Source: Symsagittifera roscoffensis
Lineage: Eukaryota; Xenacoelomorpha; Acoela; Convolutidae
Assembly: GCF_963678635.1 (NCBI RefSeq)
Contig: NC_087068.1
Coordinates: 55,770,467 to 55,834,466, forward strand
Direction: 5' to 3'
DNA: 64,000 nt
Part shown: in pieces, positions 12,181 through 23,565 of the stretch
Position numbering within the stretch: the first letter of the stretch is position 1
Layout of the letters: each line of letters begins with the position of its first letter
The notes under the pieces: model-generated
Seen by the model: the letters and a program-made list of their open reading frames with translations, nothing else
What the model was told of the DNA's origin: nothing
Database searches by the model: none
Made by a program: the position numbers and the translations under genes

Positions 12181-13597
12181 AGGGATGACCTGATGAAACT
12201 AGAACTTCAGAAGGTGAGCTTCGCTGTGGATGCCAGGAGGATGCTGAATGGAGCGAGGCTGTCGGTCAGTGGACTGTACTCGATAACAGGCGTAGACTGG
12301 TTAATAGCCGCTGGCATGAACTTCAGCTCCACGACGGACTTGAGGTTTGCTGACCTGGAGGGACTGCCCTCTAATAACACAATGGGACCGGTGAATGCAC
12401 GACCGTTACAAGACGTGAGACTGAATCACGATGAGGAAATCGAGAAGAGAGACCGGGAAGTTTTCTGATATTGAGGATGCCGATTGGACAACATGTGAAG
12501 ATGTTCAGGCAGCTGAAGACACCCCCAGGTCATGTGAAAGAAAGTGTATACCCGAAACAAGTGAATCAAGAAGGTGATGTCCAAAGATACGGCGGATTGA
12601 AAGCGATAAAGAAAGATGAGACCATCTTTGCCGCGTACGAAAAGGCAGAAATGAGGAAGGCAAGATTATGATAGGAGCGAATTCAGAGTTCGTACACACT
12701 TCCAAGTCTCTGTTTTGGCCGGACGTCAGCGGTCAACCTGGACCTACTGCAATCCGTGTCAATGGCTATCGGAGTACAAAAACAGACGGAGATGAATCCA
12801 ATCACGATCGTGTTTGCTGGCATCAATGACCATCTACACCGTAAAGGTTTCCTGAGCAGACTCAGAGAGCCTACAACGGCAGAAAATAATGTATGGCCAG
12901 CATTAAAAGACATCCTCGAGTCAATGGGTGAAGTGGTGGATACGATGAAGGAGGAGTCCTTCACCAAGATGACCCTGAGAGCATTGTTCGCGCTGTCTCC
13001 GGGGTATGCACATCTCCCGGATGGACTGAAATTCGTGTATGCGATCGTGGCCTTGCTTTCGGAAGGGAAATATGATGTAATGATATCGGCCCCAAATCGC
13101 ATGATAGAAATGGAGAACCTGAGACCACTCAGGGCTGAGCTACCTGCGGTGTGTTCGGGTATCTCGAACGCAATGAGAGGATTCAAGGACCATGCGCTAC
13201 ACATGCTAGTGTTGGACGAGGTGCTGGGGTTGGAACTGTCCAACTTCAGTCGACATCTCAAACTGAAACCGGGAATAGGCGACGACCATCGAGTGATCGT
13301 AGCGATGCCGATCGACTTTTGGTTCCGAGGAATGGAAACGACAGGAGAAAGAGAAAAAATTCCCAGGAGACTAGAGCTCACTTGGAGACCAAACCAGAGG
13401 CTAATCAGTGGCTGCATCTAACTCCTCGAGTAGCGGCATTGGGTGCGGATGCTTTTGAGCAAGGTCCAGTAATGATCAAGAAGATCCATGCCTACTTGTT
13501 AAAGGAGGTGAACCTGGCGGAAAATGCTGAAGAAAAGACAACCGAATTTGTGAACAGAATGTGCCCGATTACCCTGTAAACCCTCTGGACCCAGAAA
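12181..13597 (+). pseudogene. element A ORF2 middle part: second SGNH-like domain, broken
   Basis: The frame continues in pieces, with stops or shifts near 12,468, 12,670, 13,420 and 13,579. It matches element B ORF2 over the second SGNH-like domain. FAGINDHLH lies near 12,815 and GDDH near 13,280, both retained despite wide divergence of the surrounding residues. LSPGYAHLPDGLKFVYAIV and ELSNFSRHLKL also match B. Catalytic status is unknown. Confidence 0.75.
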
Positions 13598-16500
13598 GTG
13601 AAGAGAGAAGAAGGCTTTGAACGGACAGATAGCATGCTGGAAGAGTTAGGAGCCGGATGGACCGCGTCCTTCTTGGCAAAAGTCTACCCGAAATTCTTTC
13701 GTTACGTGATAAAAGAATTCCTCCAAGCAGTAGTGGAAGTGTCGATTGTGGAACTACTGGCCTTGTTCGTGACGTTGGGAGCAGAAAGCTTCGTGGAGGG
13801 ACCGGTGATACTGCTCACCGAAGGAGTTCAGAACTTGCGGTTAGATGGGCTTCTAACATTCATTGATTGCGATTACCCATGGAAACTTGGGAGGACTAAT
13901 GAACTGACACATTACCCAGAGCAGATGAGAGAGAATGTGAGGAAATTCGACGTGAAGAAAGCCACGGACTCGTGGAATGAGATAAGAGATCTGAGACATA
14001 CTATTATCCAGTATCTCTTGCAGCAAAATCGCTTTGGAACGGGAGAGGATGAGACGATCGAAAGGGAGGAAGACGTGTGACGACATGTTGGGGCCATGCC
14101 CCTGCTAACTGATCTAAGCTTAGCTATGAGGACCGATCCCTTAGCGTTGATCAGAGGAGCCACAGAGTTTGTAAAATTGATCGATGGACCAGCAGTCACG
14201 TTTGCGTTCCCTGATGTCAAGGTGAAAGCATACAGGAGGTCGGTGCTGCACCTGAACCTCATATCAGCAGTGGACGGTAGTGCGCTGAACTGGTGTGAGC
14301 AGCACGTATTGCGGGAGCTCTTGAGCGAAGATCTGTTATTTGCGAAAATATCAGAGCCAGAATTGACAGTCATCAACTTTGACTATCACTTCGGTGATCG
14401 TATGGGAGAAGTAGAGAGAGGGCACATCGAGGTGTTTCCGAAGCTCAGGAATCTAAGACCCTATGATAAGACGAATAGTGAAATAACCAGAGTTCCTCGT
14501 CTCACTGCAGCATACCACAATGTGAGAGAAGAGACGAAAGACTGGGGTGATTACGAGAAGCTGCCAGAGGAAATCCCTGAATTCCCTCTGATAAGAAGGA
14601 TGTTGCTCGGAGCAGTCCCCGTAGTACAAACTCCTAGATTAGGAGCGTTTGAAACCAATGAAAGGAGGATAGGGAAATTCGTGGAAACGATGGATCCATA
14701 CTTTTTGGGGAGGAATGCCGCCGTGCTACAGTACACACGATTTGCCTACACGGATCAAGCGACGAGAAGACGAATAAGCAACGCCGCGACTCCCAAGCCT
14801 GGAGGATTTGATAAGGAATGGGCGGGAAAACTTAACGCCTATGAAGATGAGAGGTAGGGCCGAACTGACTGAGGCCTCCCTGATCCTGACTAGTGTGAAA
14901 CCGGAGTTAACGGTAGGAGGAACGCTGCAGACGAGAACCTTCCTGGCACCCTTCGGCTGTGATGAAAAAAAAGTGGTCCATGGAGAAGAGGAAGATAAAT
15001 CAGCCGGCATACTGATCATACCGAGATTTCCGGAATGGGCCGAGACTGAAAAGCAAGGACCCTCGTGCTCGAAAAAAGTTACATCAGAAGGAGATGATGG
15101 GCAGAGAGGAAGCCGTCAAACGGAGGAACCCATGCAACAAGATATGGACCAAGCTGATATGGAAGACGAAAAGGCATCGACGGGAGGGATATCCAGCCTG
15201 GATTTCAATTTCCTCAGTGACTTTGAGAATAATGCTGATACGTTGGAAGCGGCTGAGCCAACAGACGAAGGCACTTCGACACTGGAACCTCCGTCGGCTT
15301 TTAAGGAAATGAAACGGAATTTGCCGGAGAGCAGCTCTCCGGGCAATTCAAAAGGTAACGAACAAAGACTCCTCATGGAATCACCGAGGAGAAGAAGAAT
15401 AGAAGGCGCTGCCAGAGTACTTTTCTTGGGAACGTTGCCCGAAGAAGAGTGGGAAGTACATCACCGAGACCATGAAAGTAGGACGGGATGTAGATTGGAC
15501 AGAGTGGCGTTCATGGAAGAAGTCTGGACAGTAGTTCAGAGCTACGAGACCCAGTCCATTTTGAAAGTAGGTATCAACCGACCATTGATGCGGGAAGTCC
15601 TTGACAAACTTGATGAGTGTGTAGGGAGATTGAGTGAGTTGTTGTTTGACTCAGCCACTGACGAAAGTGAAGCGAATTCTCCCATCAAGATGACACCGCA
15701 AGAGGATAAAGGAGAGGTGGTATATCTGTCAAGAACCAGGAAGGGAACGATGCGATCGAAACTGGTGATTGATAAGATCAACGAGATGAAGATGAAATTA
15801 GGCAGCAAAGTGATACCGAGGAGAGCAAGAAAGTCGAAGATGAATTCAGAGATATCGATAAAAGCTGTCAATTCAGGGAACAGAAAACGAGTTGAAGAAG
15901 TCATGGATTTGGGACAAGGTGATTATCAATTGCCTGGCACAGACAGAGTGTTAACTGATGTAGCGATAGTGCCACCCATTCTCATGGTAGGGATAAAGTC
16001 ATCAGGTTATAAATCCATAAGGAGTGACCGCACTCTGACTGGAGCAACCTTGGAAATGGAAATACTCAGTCAATGTGGAGAAAGTACCATGAAAGACTTT
16101 AAACCGTCTCCCATGAACCACGGAAAGGGAAGTGTCGCAGGACAATTAGTACCAGTGGAGTATAACCGACTGACATTGTCGGAGACTGTGTCAATAGATG
16201 AACCCGCCGAAGACATGGAGATGTTGGAGTACCGAAACTCGGCTAGAGGATATGTAATGGCTCTGAAAGACAAGAGTGCCATGGAGGGTTATCTGGAGAC
16301 AATTTTACAAGGCACCACCATCAAGCAGAAAGCGTACGGGACTCTAGCGTCGTCTGAGATGCAGGCAGAAACGATAGAACAATTGGTGAGCCTTCCATGG
16401 AAAGCAGTGGTGTTGAGGTACTTTGAAGAGGAGATGAGGACTACGCCGAGAATACACGCTCTCATGGCAGTACCTTACGTGAGAACCGAATTACAACTGA

Positions 16501-17626
16501 GGTTCGCCTGGTCCCTGATGGGATTGACTCGCGGGGAATATGACTCAGAAGAAAGGAAAAGATCAAAAGAAGAGAAGTTATTCCTTATGACGAACCTGAG
16601 GGATCTGATAACTCAAGAGGGAGCAGTAGTAGCGTGCGCGAAGAGGAGAGACGCTCTCTGTTTCATTCGATTCATGATAGAGCAGATTTCAGTGCCAGCA
16701 TTGAACACCTGTGTCAAGATGCTGAGAGAAGGCGATGAACGAGTGAAAGCCTTACTCTTGCTAGCACTGCTGGATATGCATCAAAGCAAGCCAATGAGGG
16801 TGAATATGAAAGAACCCGAAGAGCTAGAACCCATGACAAAAATAGACGAAATCAGGAGATTCTCAAACAAGGAGCTGAGACTCACTAAGGAATCTATGGG
16901 AGCACTGCCGAAATCCAGAGAGTATTGTGGGCCGATCAGGAAGAAGTCATACAGTTACGTGTCCGGAGTCATAGGGATAGCGTGCAACCCTTTCCTGAGC
17001 AAAGACATACGCGATTGCTTCTTTGATAACGAGCAAGCAGTGTTGCTAAGGTTCTGGACGTCGAAAATTGTAACGATTAAAAGCGCTGCTAAACCGCAGA
17101 CCAAATTGGTACTAATATTGGAAGAGAAGGTGACTGCACCTTCCATGCCAAAATCCCACAAACGAGAGGAGTTTGGGTTGGGATTCTCAGATGAATTACT
17201 GAGAACTAGCTTGATGGTACTGTGGGAACTGATGAGACCATCATGGTGTCCTAGTCCCAATGCTGACTCGATACTACGGTCGACACAAGATGTGCAGATG
17301 GAACTAAACGCAGACTGTAACCTGCGTGGCGTGACCTGAACATCATATATAATGTGATGACAACATCCTCTAGGAGCAACGGGGAAGACACAGTGGAGTT
17401 GCCTGGCTGGGGATCAGAAGACTGGGTCAAACCTGTTAGTTGTCTGGCAGAAGTCTGTGGACTGGAAGGTCACGTTTGTGGAGGCCTAGATTGCGTGAAA
17501 ACCCTGGACCTAGATTGCGTGAAAACCCTGGAACAACACAAGCTGTTGACAATATTGTTTGGGAACCTTGTGATGAAAACGAAAACGGAAACGGAGCTGA
17601 TCGCAGATTGCAAAACAAAGAAGTGA
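13598..17626 (+). pseudogene. element A ORF2 C-terminal part, unknown domains, truncated
   Basis: Three long frames (13,598-14,080; 14,096-14,857; 14,808-17,339) and a tail to 17,626 follow element B ORF2 in order. Conserved islands are MPLLTDLSLAMRTDP at 14,096, the hydrophobic block around 13,670-13,870, YSYVSGVIGIACNPFL near 16,950 and LMRPSWCPSPNA near 17,240. None is a domain I recognise. An acidic, probably disordered section lies at about 15,100-15,350. Similarity to B ends near 17,620, so the last ~475 residues are absent. A 24-bp tandem duplication (17,485-17,532) alters the tail. Confidence 0.75.
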
Positions 17627-18295
17627 CGAGGAGAAGTGACGAAAAGAAGTGAAGAAACAAAGAAGTGACGAAAAGAAGAAGTTGAGTTAAAAAACTCAAG
17701 TGAGAAAAAAATTGGGTATGTAAAAAAACTCAAGTGAGAAACCAAGCAACCATGTTGTAATTGAAAACTGAAATATTTAGTTAATTTTTGAACCTTAAAG
17801 AATTTGTTGCATTTGTAAATTTGCTTTTTGATTTTAGTTAGTGGCTTTAGAGACACTTACTATTTAATTAGAAAGGCTTGAGCAAAGATATATCTAAATA
17901 TTCCAGCCTGCATGATTGTTTTTAATCAACTAGGACGACTGATCACTTTGTGGTGACATGAAAGACTTGGATAATCTCTTGAAGAGGGAGATTGTTTCAT
18001 TGTTCTTTCTAACCACAGAGTTCCTTAATTTTAATATTCAGGACAATAACAAGCAAGATTTCCGAAGGGAAGAAGCATAGTAGGTTAATTTTAGCTTGTT
18101 GGTTGGCAGGACTGTCCTGCAAACCAACATCTTTTAGAATCTAGGAGAAAAAGTTTTAAATCAGAGCATTGACGTTGGAAATCAGAAAAAATGTTTTATC
18201 TTAGGTCATTTCCTCAAAGTGCAGATTAGTGAAAGAGTTTGGAAGGCTATAGTAATGTAGTATGATGCCATTCATATTCTGCAGTGAGTCGAGTG
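17627..18295. other. non-coding sequence after element A
   Basis: The first part (17,627-17,690) is a purine-rich run of imperfect AGAAGTGACGAAAAG repeats. A duplicated AAAAAACTCAAGTGAGAAA follows at about 17,690-17,745. The rest is AT-rich with no gene or LTR that I can identify. It could contain a diverged 3' end of A, but nothing matches the element B LTR. Confidence 0.5.
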
Positions 18296-19425
18296 AGGAG
18301 GTTATTGCCGAAGTACAGGAAAGTCGAAAATAAATTTATTGTTCAACCTTGACTTACGCCCGCATTAGCAGGCAACCAAGGTTACAAAATTTCGAAATTG
18401 AAGTTTTGTATCGATTTTAAAATCCACGTGTTTACCATTTTTGAAAGATTCGTAAAATTGTCTATATCTTTTAAACTAGCAGCTTCTAAAATTAAATTTA
18501 AGTTTAGGAACTAGAATCGCAACCCTAAAACATAGTTTCGTTAGCATGCAACCACTGGTTCGAATGTTTGAATTAAAAATTTTCGTTTGAAAATAAAAAC
18601 GATGTTTAAATATTCAAGATAATCTGTCCAGACATTTGACACTGAACTAAATGAAGACCTTTGGTTGAAATTCATCCGGACTTTGGATTTAAAAGAGCGT
18701 AGCTTAAAAACTGACAGTGGCGCCTTGTGTTATCAAATATCCGCTATAAAAATTGCTTAAATATTGCGTCCTTAGTTTTTGGCATGGCGTTCAAATAATA
18801 GAAGATAATAGAAGATAATTTCGCCATTCAGAAAAACGTCTTAGTATAATTTCAAACATGTTTTATGTTTTGTCATTTGTAAAAGTTCCCATCTCAAAAT
18901 TTTAATTTGGAAAATTCAAACAAACCGCAAAAATTGAGTTTTGATGACGATTCAGTTAATCCAATTACGGTTGTTAAACTGTAAATTAAGTTGAAGCGAG
19001 CAAACTTCTCCCTTTAAGCTTTATTTTCCGTCGATATGTACTTTCGGGCGAATGTTACATCGGTTGAAGGCTTTCTCATTTTTATAATTTATGCATTTCA
19101 AAAACCGGCTGATGTTATTGACGGATGCCAATCCCAAGTGGTGCATTGTCATGAAAAAAACGCTTTTTTTTTTTGAATTAAACTTGCCTAAACCTTTGAA
19201 AAGCAACGTTTTACAGATACAAAAAAATAGTGTTTCGAGGTGTTTGTAAAGTTCAAAATTCGGCGTGAAGTCCATTCGGCTTGAATTCCCTTCGGCATGT
19301 TGTCCTAGACCCGTGGATCGGGGCAGTACAACAATGCCGAAGTACTTCGGTGCCAAAAATGCAAAAGTGTTCATTAGTGCCGAAAATTGATGATTTTTGG
19401 CACTGTTGAACAAGCAATAAATTTT

Positions 19426-19868
19426 GGGTCTTATGCACAAAACAGCCCAACATCAATATGTCTATATTTTGAGCTAAAACGTTTGCATTCAAATGTGATT
19501 GGCTAATATTAGCCAATCAAATTGAACCAATATGGTCAAGCAAAGCGCTCACAACTTCCAGTAGATAAAATGATTAGCCCAAAATACCAAAATGTTAAAT
19601 TCAATCTATTAATAAAATTATTTTCAAGTCACCATGGTAAGTTTTTCTCAGACGAGAAAAACTCAAAAAAATTGGCTTCAACAGATACAAATTTTATAGT
19701 TTTGATCATGTCGGCCAACAAATATATCTGCTTGAATTATCAATTGAAATGCAGTACCATGTTATTTGAACTTGAGTACATAAATTGCTAATCAGATTCA
19801 ACGTTACTAATTCGAGTTCAAGAAAGATGCAGAAATACTGATTTTTGGCCGCTTAGTGCATAAGACCC
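19426..19868. repeat. inverted-arm segment within R1
   Basis: GGGTCTTATGCACAAAACAG at 19,426 is matched in reverse complement by GGCCGCTTAGTGCATAAGAC ending at 19,868 (18 of 22 positions). R3 has the same pair at 24,959-24,980 and 25,389-25,410, matching 21 of 22. The arms enclose about 445 bp, including the palindrome. This may be a MITE-like or fold-back component of the repeat. No target duplication was established. Confidence 0.65.
19497..19518. repeat. perfect 22-bp palindrome in R1
   Basis: The sequence begins GATTGGCTAAT and continues with its exact reverse complement. R3 has the same site at 25,030-25,051 with the central bases changed. Each arm contains an inverted CCAAT box. It lies between the inverted arms 19,426-19,447 and 19,847-19,868. 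Confidence 0.9.
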
Positions 19869-19894
19869 TTTAATTTCGGCTCTGTTATGATGCC

Positions 19895-21235
19895 CTTAGA
19901 AGGGTTCAATGCCGAAGTACAGGGAAGCTGAAAATAAATTTATTGTTCAACCTCGAATTACGCCCGCATTAGCATGCAACCAATCTTACAAAATATCGAA
20001 TTTGAAGTTTTGTTTCGAGTTTAAAATCCAAGTGCTTAAAATTTTTGAAAGAATTGTAATTTTGTCTAAATCTTCGTAACTACCAGCTTCTAAAATTAAA
20101 TTTGAGTTTTGGAACTAGAATCGCAACCCTAAAACATAATTTTGTTAGCCAGCAACCACTGGTTTGGATGTTTGAATGAAAAGTTTTCGTTTGAAAATAA
20201 AAACGATGTTTAAATATTCAAGATAATCTATCCAAACTTTTGACACTGAACTAAATGAGGACCTTTAATTGAAATTCATCCGGCATTCGGATGTAAAAGA
20301 GCGTTGCCTAAAAATTGACAGTGACGCCTTGTGTTATCCAATATCCGCTATAAAAATTGCTTAAATTTTGCGTCCATAGTTTTTGGCGTTGCAATCAAAT
20401 AAAAGAAGATAATAGAAGATAATTTCGCCATTCGGAAAAATGTCTTAGTATAATTTCAAACAGGTTTTATGTTTTGTCATTTGTACAACTTCTCTTCTCA
20501 CAATTTTAATTTGGAAAATTCAAATAAACCGCAAAAATGGAGTTTTGATGACAAATAAGTCTGTCCAATTATGGTTGTTAAACTGTAAATTAAGCAAATT
20601 TCTCCCTATAAATAATGTTAAAAATACAATTTTTAATCTGAAAAATTTCTAGCTCAACATATGTCGCAAAATTTTTAAATTGAATAAATTATACAAAATT
20701 AGTTTTCAAAATTTCAACATTCGAAATGCAGGCGGGACCTGTCTATCATATTTGCTTTTTCGAGGGACAGGTCTATTATAGTAGTACTTTTGGTGCGCAT
20801 CGGGTTGCCGGACATCAAACGGACGAGACTTCAAGCCGAATCGTAAAATTGGGGACTTCAAGCAATTAGGGACTTCAATATTATCTTATAAAGTTGTGAA
20901 AAAAGATTAATTTGAAGATTTCATTGAAGAATTTTGAATTTCATTATCTTTCTTCGTTATTTAATGGCGTTTTCATTTGAGCCTCCCTTTGATGTTAACG
21001 AAAGTTGAAAAACAAAACACTGTTGATGGCTTTCTAATGTTTACAATTTATGCATTCAAAAACCCGCTGATGATATTAATGGATGCCAATACCAAGTGGT
21101 GCATTGTCATGAATAACGCTTTTTTTTGGACTAAACTTGCCTACACTTTTGAAAAGCAACGTTTCACAGATAAAAAAAACTATCTTTTTTGGTGCTTGTA
21201 AAGGTCAAAATTCAGCGTGAAGTAGAGTTCTCAGT
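19895..21235 (+). repeat. dispersed repeat unit R2
   Basis: R2 follows R1 head to tail and starts at TTCAATGCCGAAGTACAGGG near 19,905. It includes the segment GCAGGCGGGACCTGTCTATC (20,730) with a hairpin of GACCTGTC and GACAGGTC arms. It then continues to AAAAGCAACGTTTCACAGAT and stops near 21,235, before the part that in R1 and R3 contains the palindrome. It is a decayed, 3'-truncated copy. Confidence 0.75.
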
Positions 21236-23565
21236 GCAATCTGCTTGAGATATTTCTTATCAGTAAAACTTACAGTTTGAGTTTTCGGGTTTTTGTTTGT
21301 TTAATGAGTATAGCTATGTTACCTAGATTGAGACTGTGTCGTAAGGAGTGGTCGTGCTATTGGATTGCTAATGTTATTATTTGTATAGAAGTCGTAATTG
21401 TGATTTGCAAAATTGTTTCCATTTTTGTATTTTTTGTTTGTTGAATTATAGAGAAGTTGTGATTGTCTGTTTTCCACGTTATCTCCCGACATAAGAGTTA
21501 GCATGATTGATGCCAAGTTCAGGTGTCAGTTTTGATTTCCTAAACTGTTAGTTCTTACATTTGTTGTGAGATTATCCTAACCCTCGGGGTATATTGTCGT
21601 GGCAAGATGGATTGAAGACAGATTGTATCATTTCATTAGAATGATTTGTTGCTGCTCTCAAACAAATATGATGTTCTTCGCATCGAAGAAAACTTAACGT
21701 TACTTAAATGCCTTTTGTAATGAGATCAAGGGTTGGAGAAGGTTCAGGTATAATTAGAACAGAAGTAGCTCATTAGATACTATTTTAGTTCTCACTAGTT
21801 CAAAGATGTGTTCTAGGCCTGGGTCAATAAAAAGTAGGATTCAAGTGAAGGATGAGTGAACGAAATTATCAATTGTTATGGTTAGTTTTTTTGGGAAAGT
21901 TTCAGTTAATCTTGGGTGGTGTAAAAAAGACTGGAGAGTGAATCGACACTCGAGCACGTTAGACACAAGTTTAAGAGGTGGGGTAATTTTTTTAAGTGGT
22001 CCAAGGGTGAATTTGTGAATGAAAAATTCACATTTTGTCTTTAAAATTAAAGTTGAAATATTCAAAAATAGCTTTGCTGATCTGGCTAAAAAAGATTAAA
22101 ATCAAGGTATAAAATATACAAGGATAGGTCTTGATAATATTCGATTAAAAGATTTAACATTTTAAATTGTTTAAAGATCCAAGAAGCTTATTGATGTTCT
22201 TGAATTGAAACTAAGTTAGTTGTTTTAAGAGCAAAAAATTGTTTTGTTTTAGTTGAAGAAGAAGAATCAATCCTCGAGGACAAAAAAAGTCCTCGAGAAG
22301 CAATGAACTTTGTATTTGTATAAAAATATTCATAAATGCTTTTAACTTACTAAATTTTTTATGATTATTTAATTAATTAACATCAAAAATTTAACGATTT
22401 TTACAAAACTAGTGCAGATTAAAAAGTTTTGAGGTAGATGGAGTTTTTGTACTCGACTAGGTTTTAATATATTTTATCAATTTTGCAAAAAATTTAAACA
22501 TGCGGCTTTAAAATGATTTACAGTTCTATTTACTGCAATTCACCTGAATGAGTAAAAATGTACTGCTTAAATAGTTTTGTAGAGAAATAATTGTTGTGGT
22601 CTGCTTTTTAGTTTCACGATGTAGAGGTTCGGTCTGTCGTTCTGGATGTGATTTGGTTTCAGCCTCATTATTGACTTGATTTGATTAGAATTTTTGAGAA
22701 GTGGCAAAAAGCTAATTTTATTTTCAATTTGTTTTCTATCCTAAAGTGTCAATTCTATTTTTGTTTTGTATAAATCAAAACTGTACAGGTCTGTTCGAGA
22801 CTCATTTGGTCGCACCAGATGAGTCTTAAGTCCGGGGTGGCTTTCTCATACAGTAATTTTGGATAAGGTACACCGTCTGTTTGCCTCAACCAATTTGGAA
22901 CAATTTCTACAACGGATAGCGCACTAATTGTCACAAATTGCCCAAAATACCAAGTTTTAAACACCCATGATTTTTCAAAAATGTTCAGAGGTGAAATATA
23001 TTTATTTAAATTTGAGCTCAAGATAACAATGCCTTTCAGATGATATAAACAACCTCCGTCAAAATTGGCTAGTTAGTAAGGCGAAAATGTTCTGAAAAAA
23101 AAACAACCCCGCGCACAAATATTCCGTCACTTTCTTCGAAAGTGGGAACATTAACTGATATATCTGACACTACTTGATCAACAAAAACTCCTAAATTTGT
23201 GTTCAATTGTTTCTACAGCTGTTTCTTTGTGAAATTTTAGTCCATCAAATTTTATTACAATGAAAGTAAATTATTGGTTTCTTCTCCATTGTGTTTCGTC
23301 CCTGAAAAAAATTTAAAAAAAAATTTTTTGTGAAATTCCTGCCAATTGAAATTGTTCTTTGTTGGTAAGCAAAATAAGCCTCAATTATTTCTATTGAAAA
23401 CCTCTAAAACTTTCATTTCAACTTCTATTTTTTCTGATCAGATACAATTGAAGCTATCTGGAGCAGAAAGCTGCAATTTCTGAAAAAAAAAAAAATCAAA
23501 ACGCATTCTAAAAACTCATTCACAAAAAGTTACTCGTGTTCGTTGTTTTCCTCTCAAATTTTTAT
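21236..23565. other. non-coding AT-rich region between R2 and R3
   Basis: No gene or recognisable transposon domain is seen. Features noted are a strong hairpin at 22,273-22,297 and a short segment near 22,845-22,885 (TCATACAGTAATTTTGGATA) that recurs diverged near 28,920. Everything else is AT-rich simple sequence. Confidence 0.6.
22273..22297. repeat. hairpin: CTCGAGGAC, seven A, GTCCTCGAG
   Basis: A perfect 9-bp stem with an A7 loop stands out from AT-rich surroundings because of its GC-rich arms. It is too short for a microRNA precursor, and no adjacent gene explains it. Confidence 0.85.

Larger units (their letters stand above)
2655..17626 (+). mobile_element. element A: decayed giant Ty3/gypsy-like retroelement
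   Basis: Gag, RT/RNase H, integrase, a macro-like domain and a long second ORF follow each other in the same order as in intact element B. The two are clearly relatives rather than recent copies: the RT-RNase H part is roughly four-fifths identical at protein level, while Gag N-terminus and ORF2 are far more diverged. A is disrupted by many frameshifts and stops, a 777-bp tandem duplication and a deletion of about 2.9 kb. Similarity to B stops near 17,620, about 475 codons before the end of ORF2. No flanking LTR pair was recognised, so both boundaries are minimal estimates. Confidence 0.85.
18296..19880 (+). repeat. dispersed repeat unit R1
   Basis: This begins with TTATTGCCGAAGTACAGG, runs through GAATGTTTGAATTAAAA and GATGTTTAAATATTCAAG, and ends at GCATAAGACCCTTTAATTTC. 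It is the first of four related copies (R1-R4) arranged in the same orientation. R1 lacks the internal GCAGGCGGGACCTG segment present in R2 and R3. No transposase or other protein domain is seen. Reading frames of about 80 codons on the minus strand (19,253-19,516) have a counterpart in R3 but no recognisable product. Confidence 0.8.
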
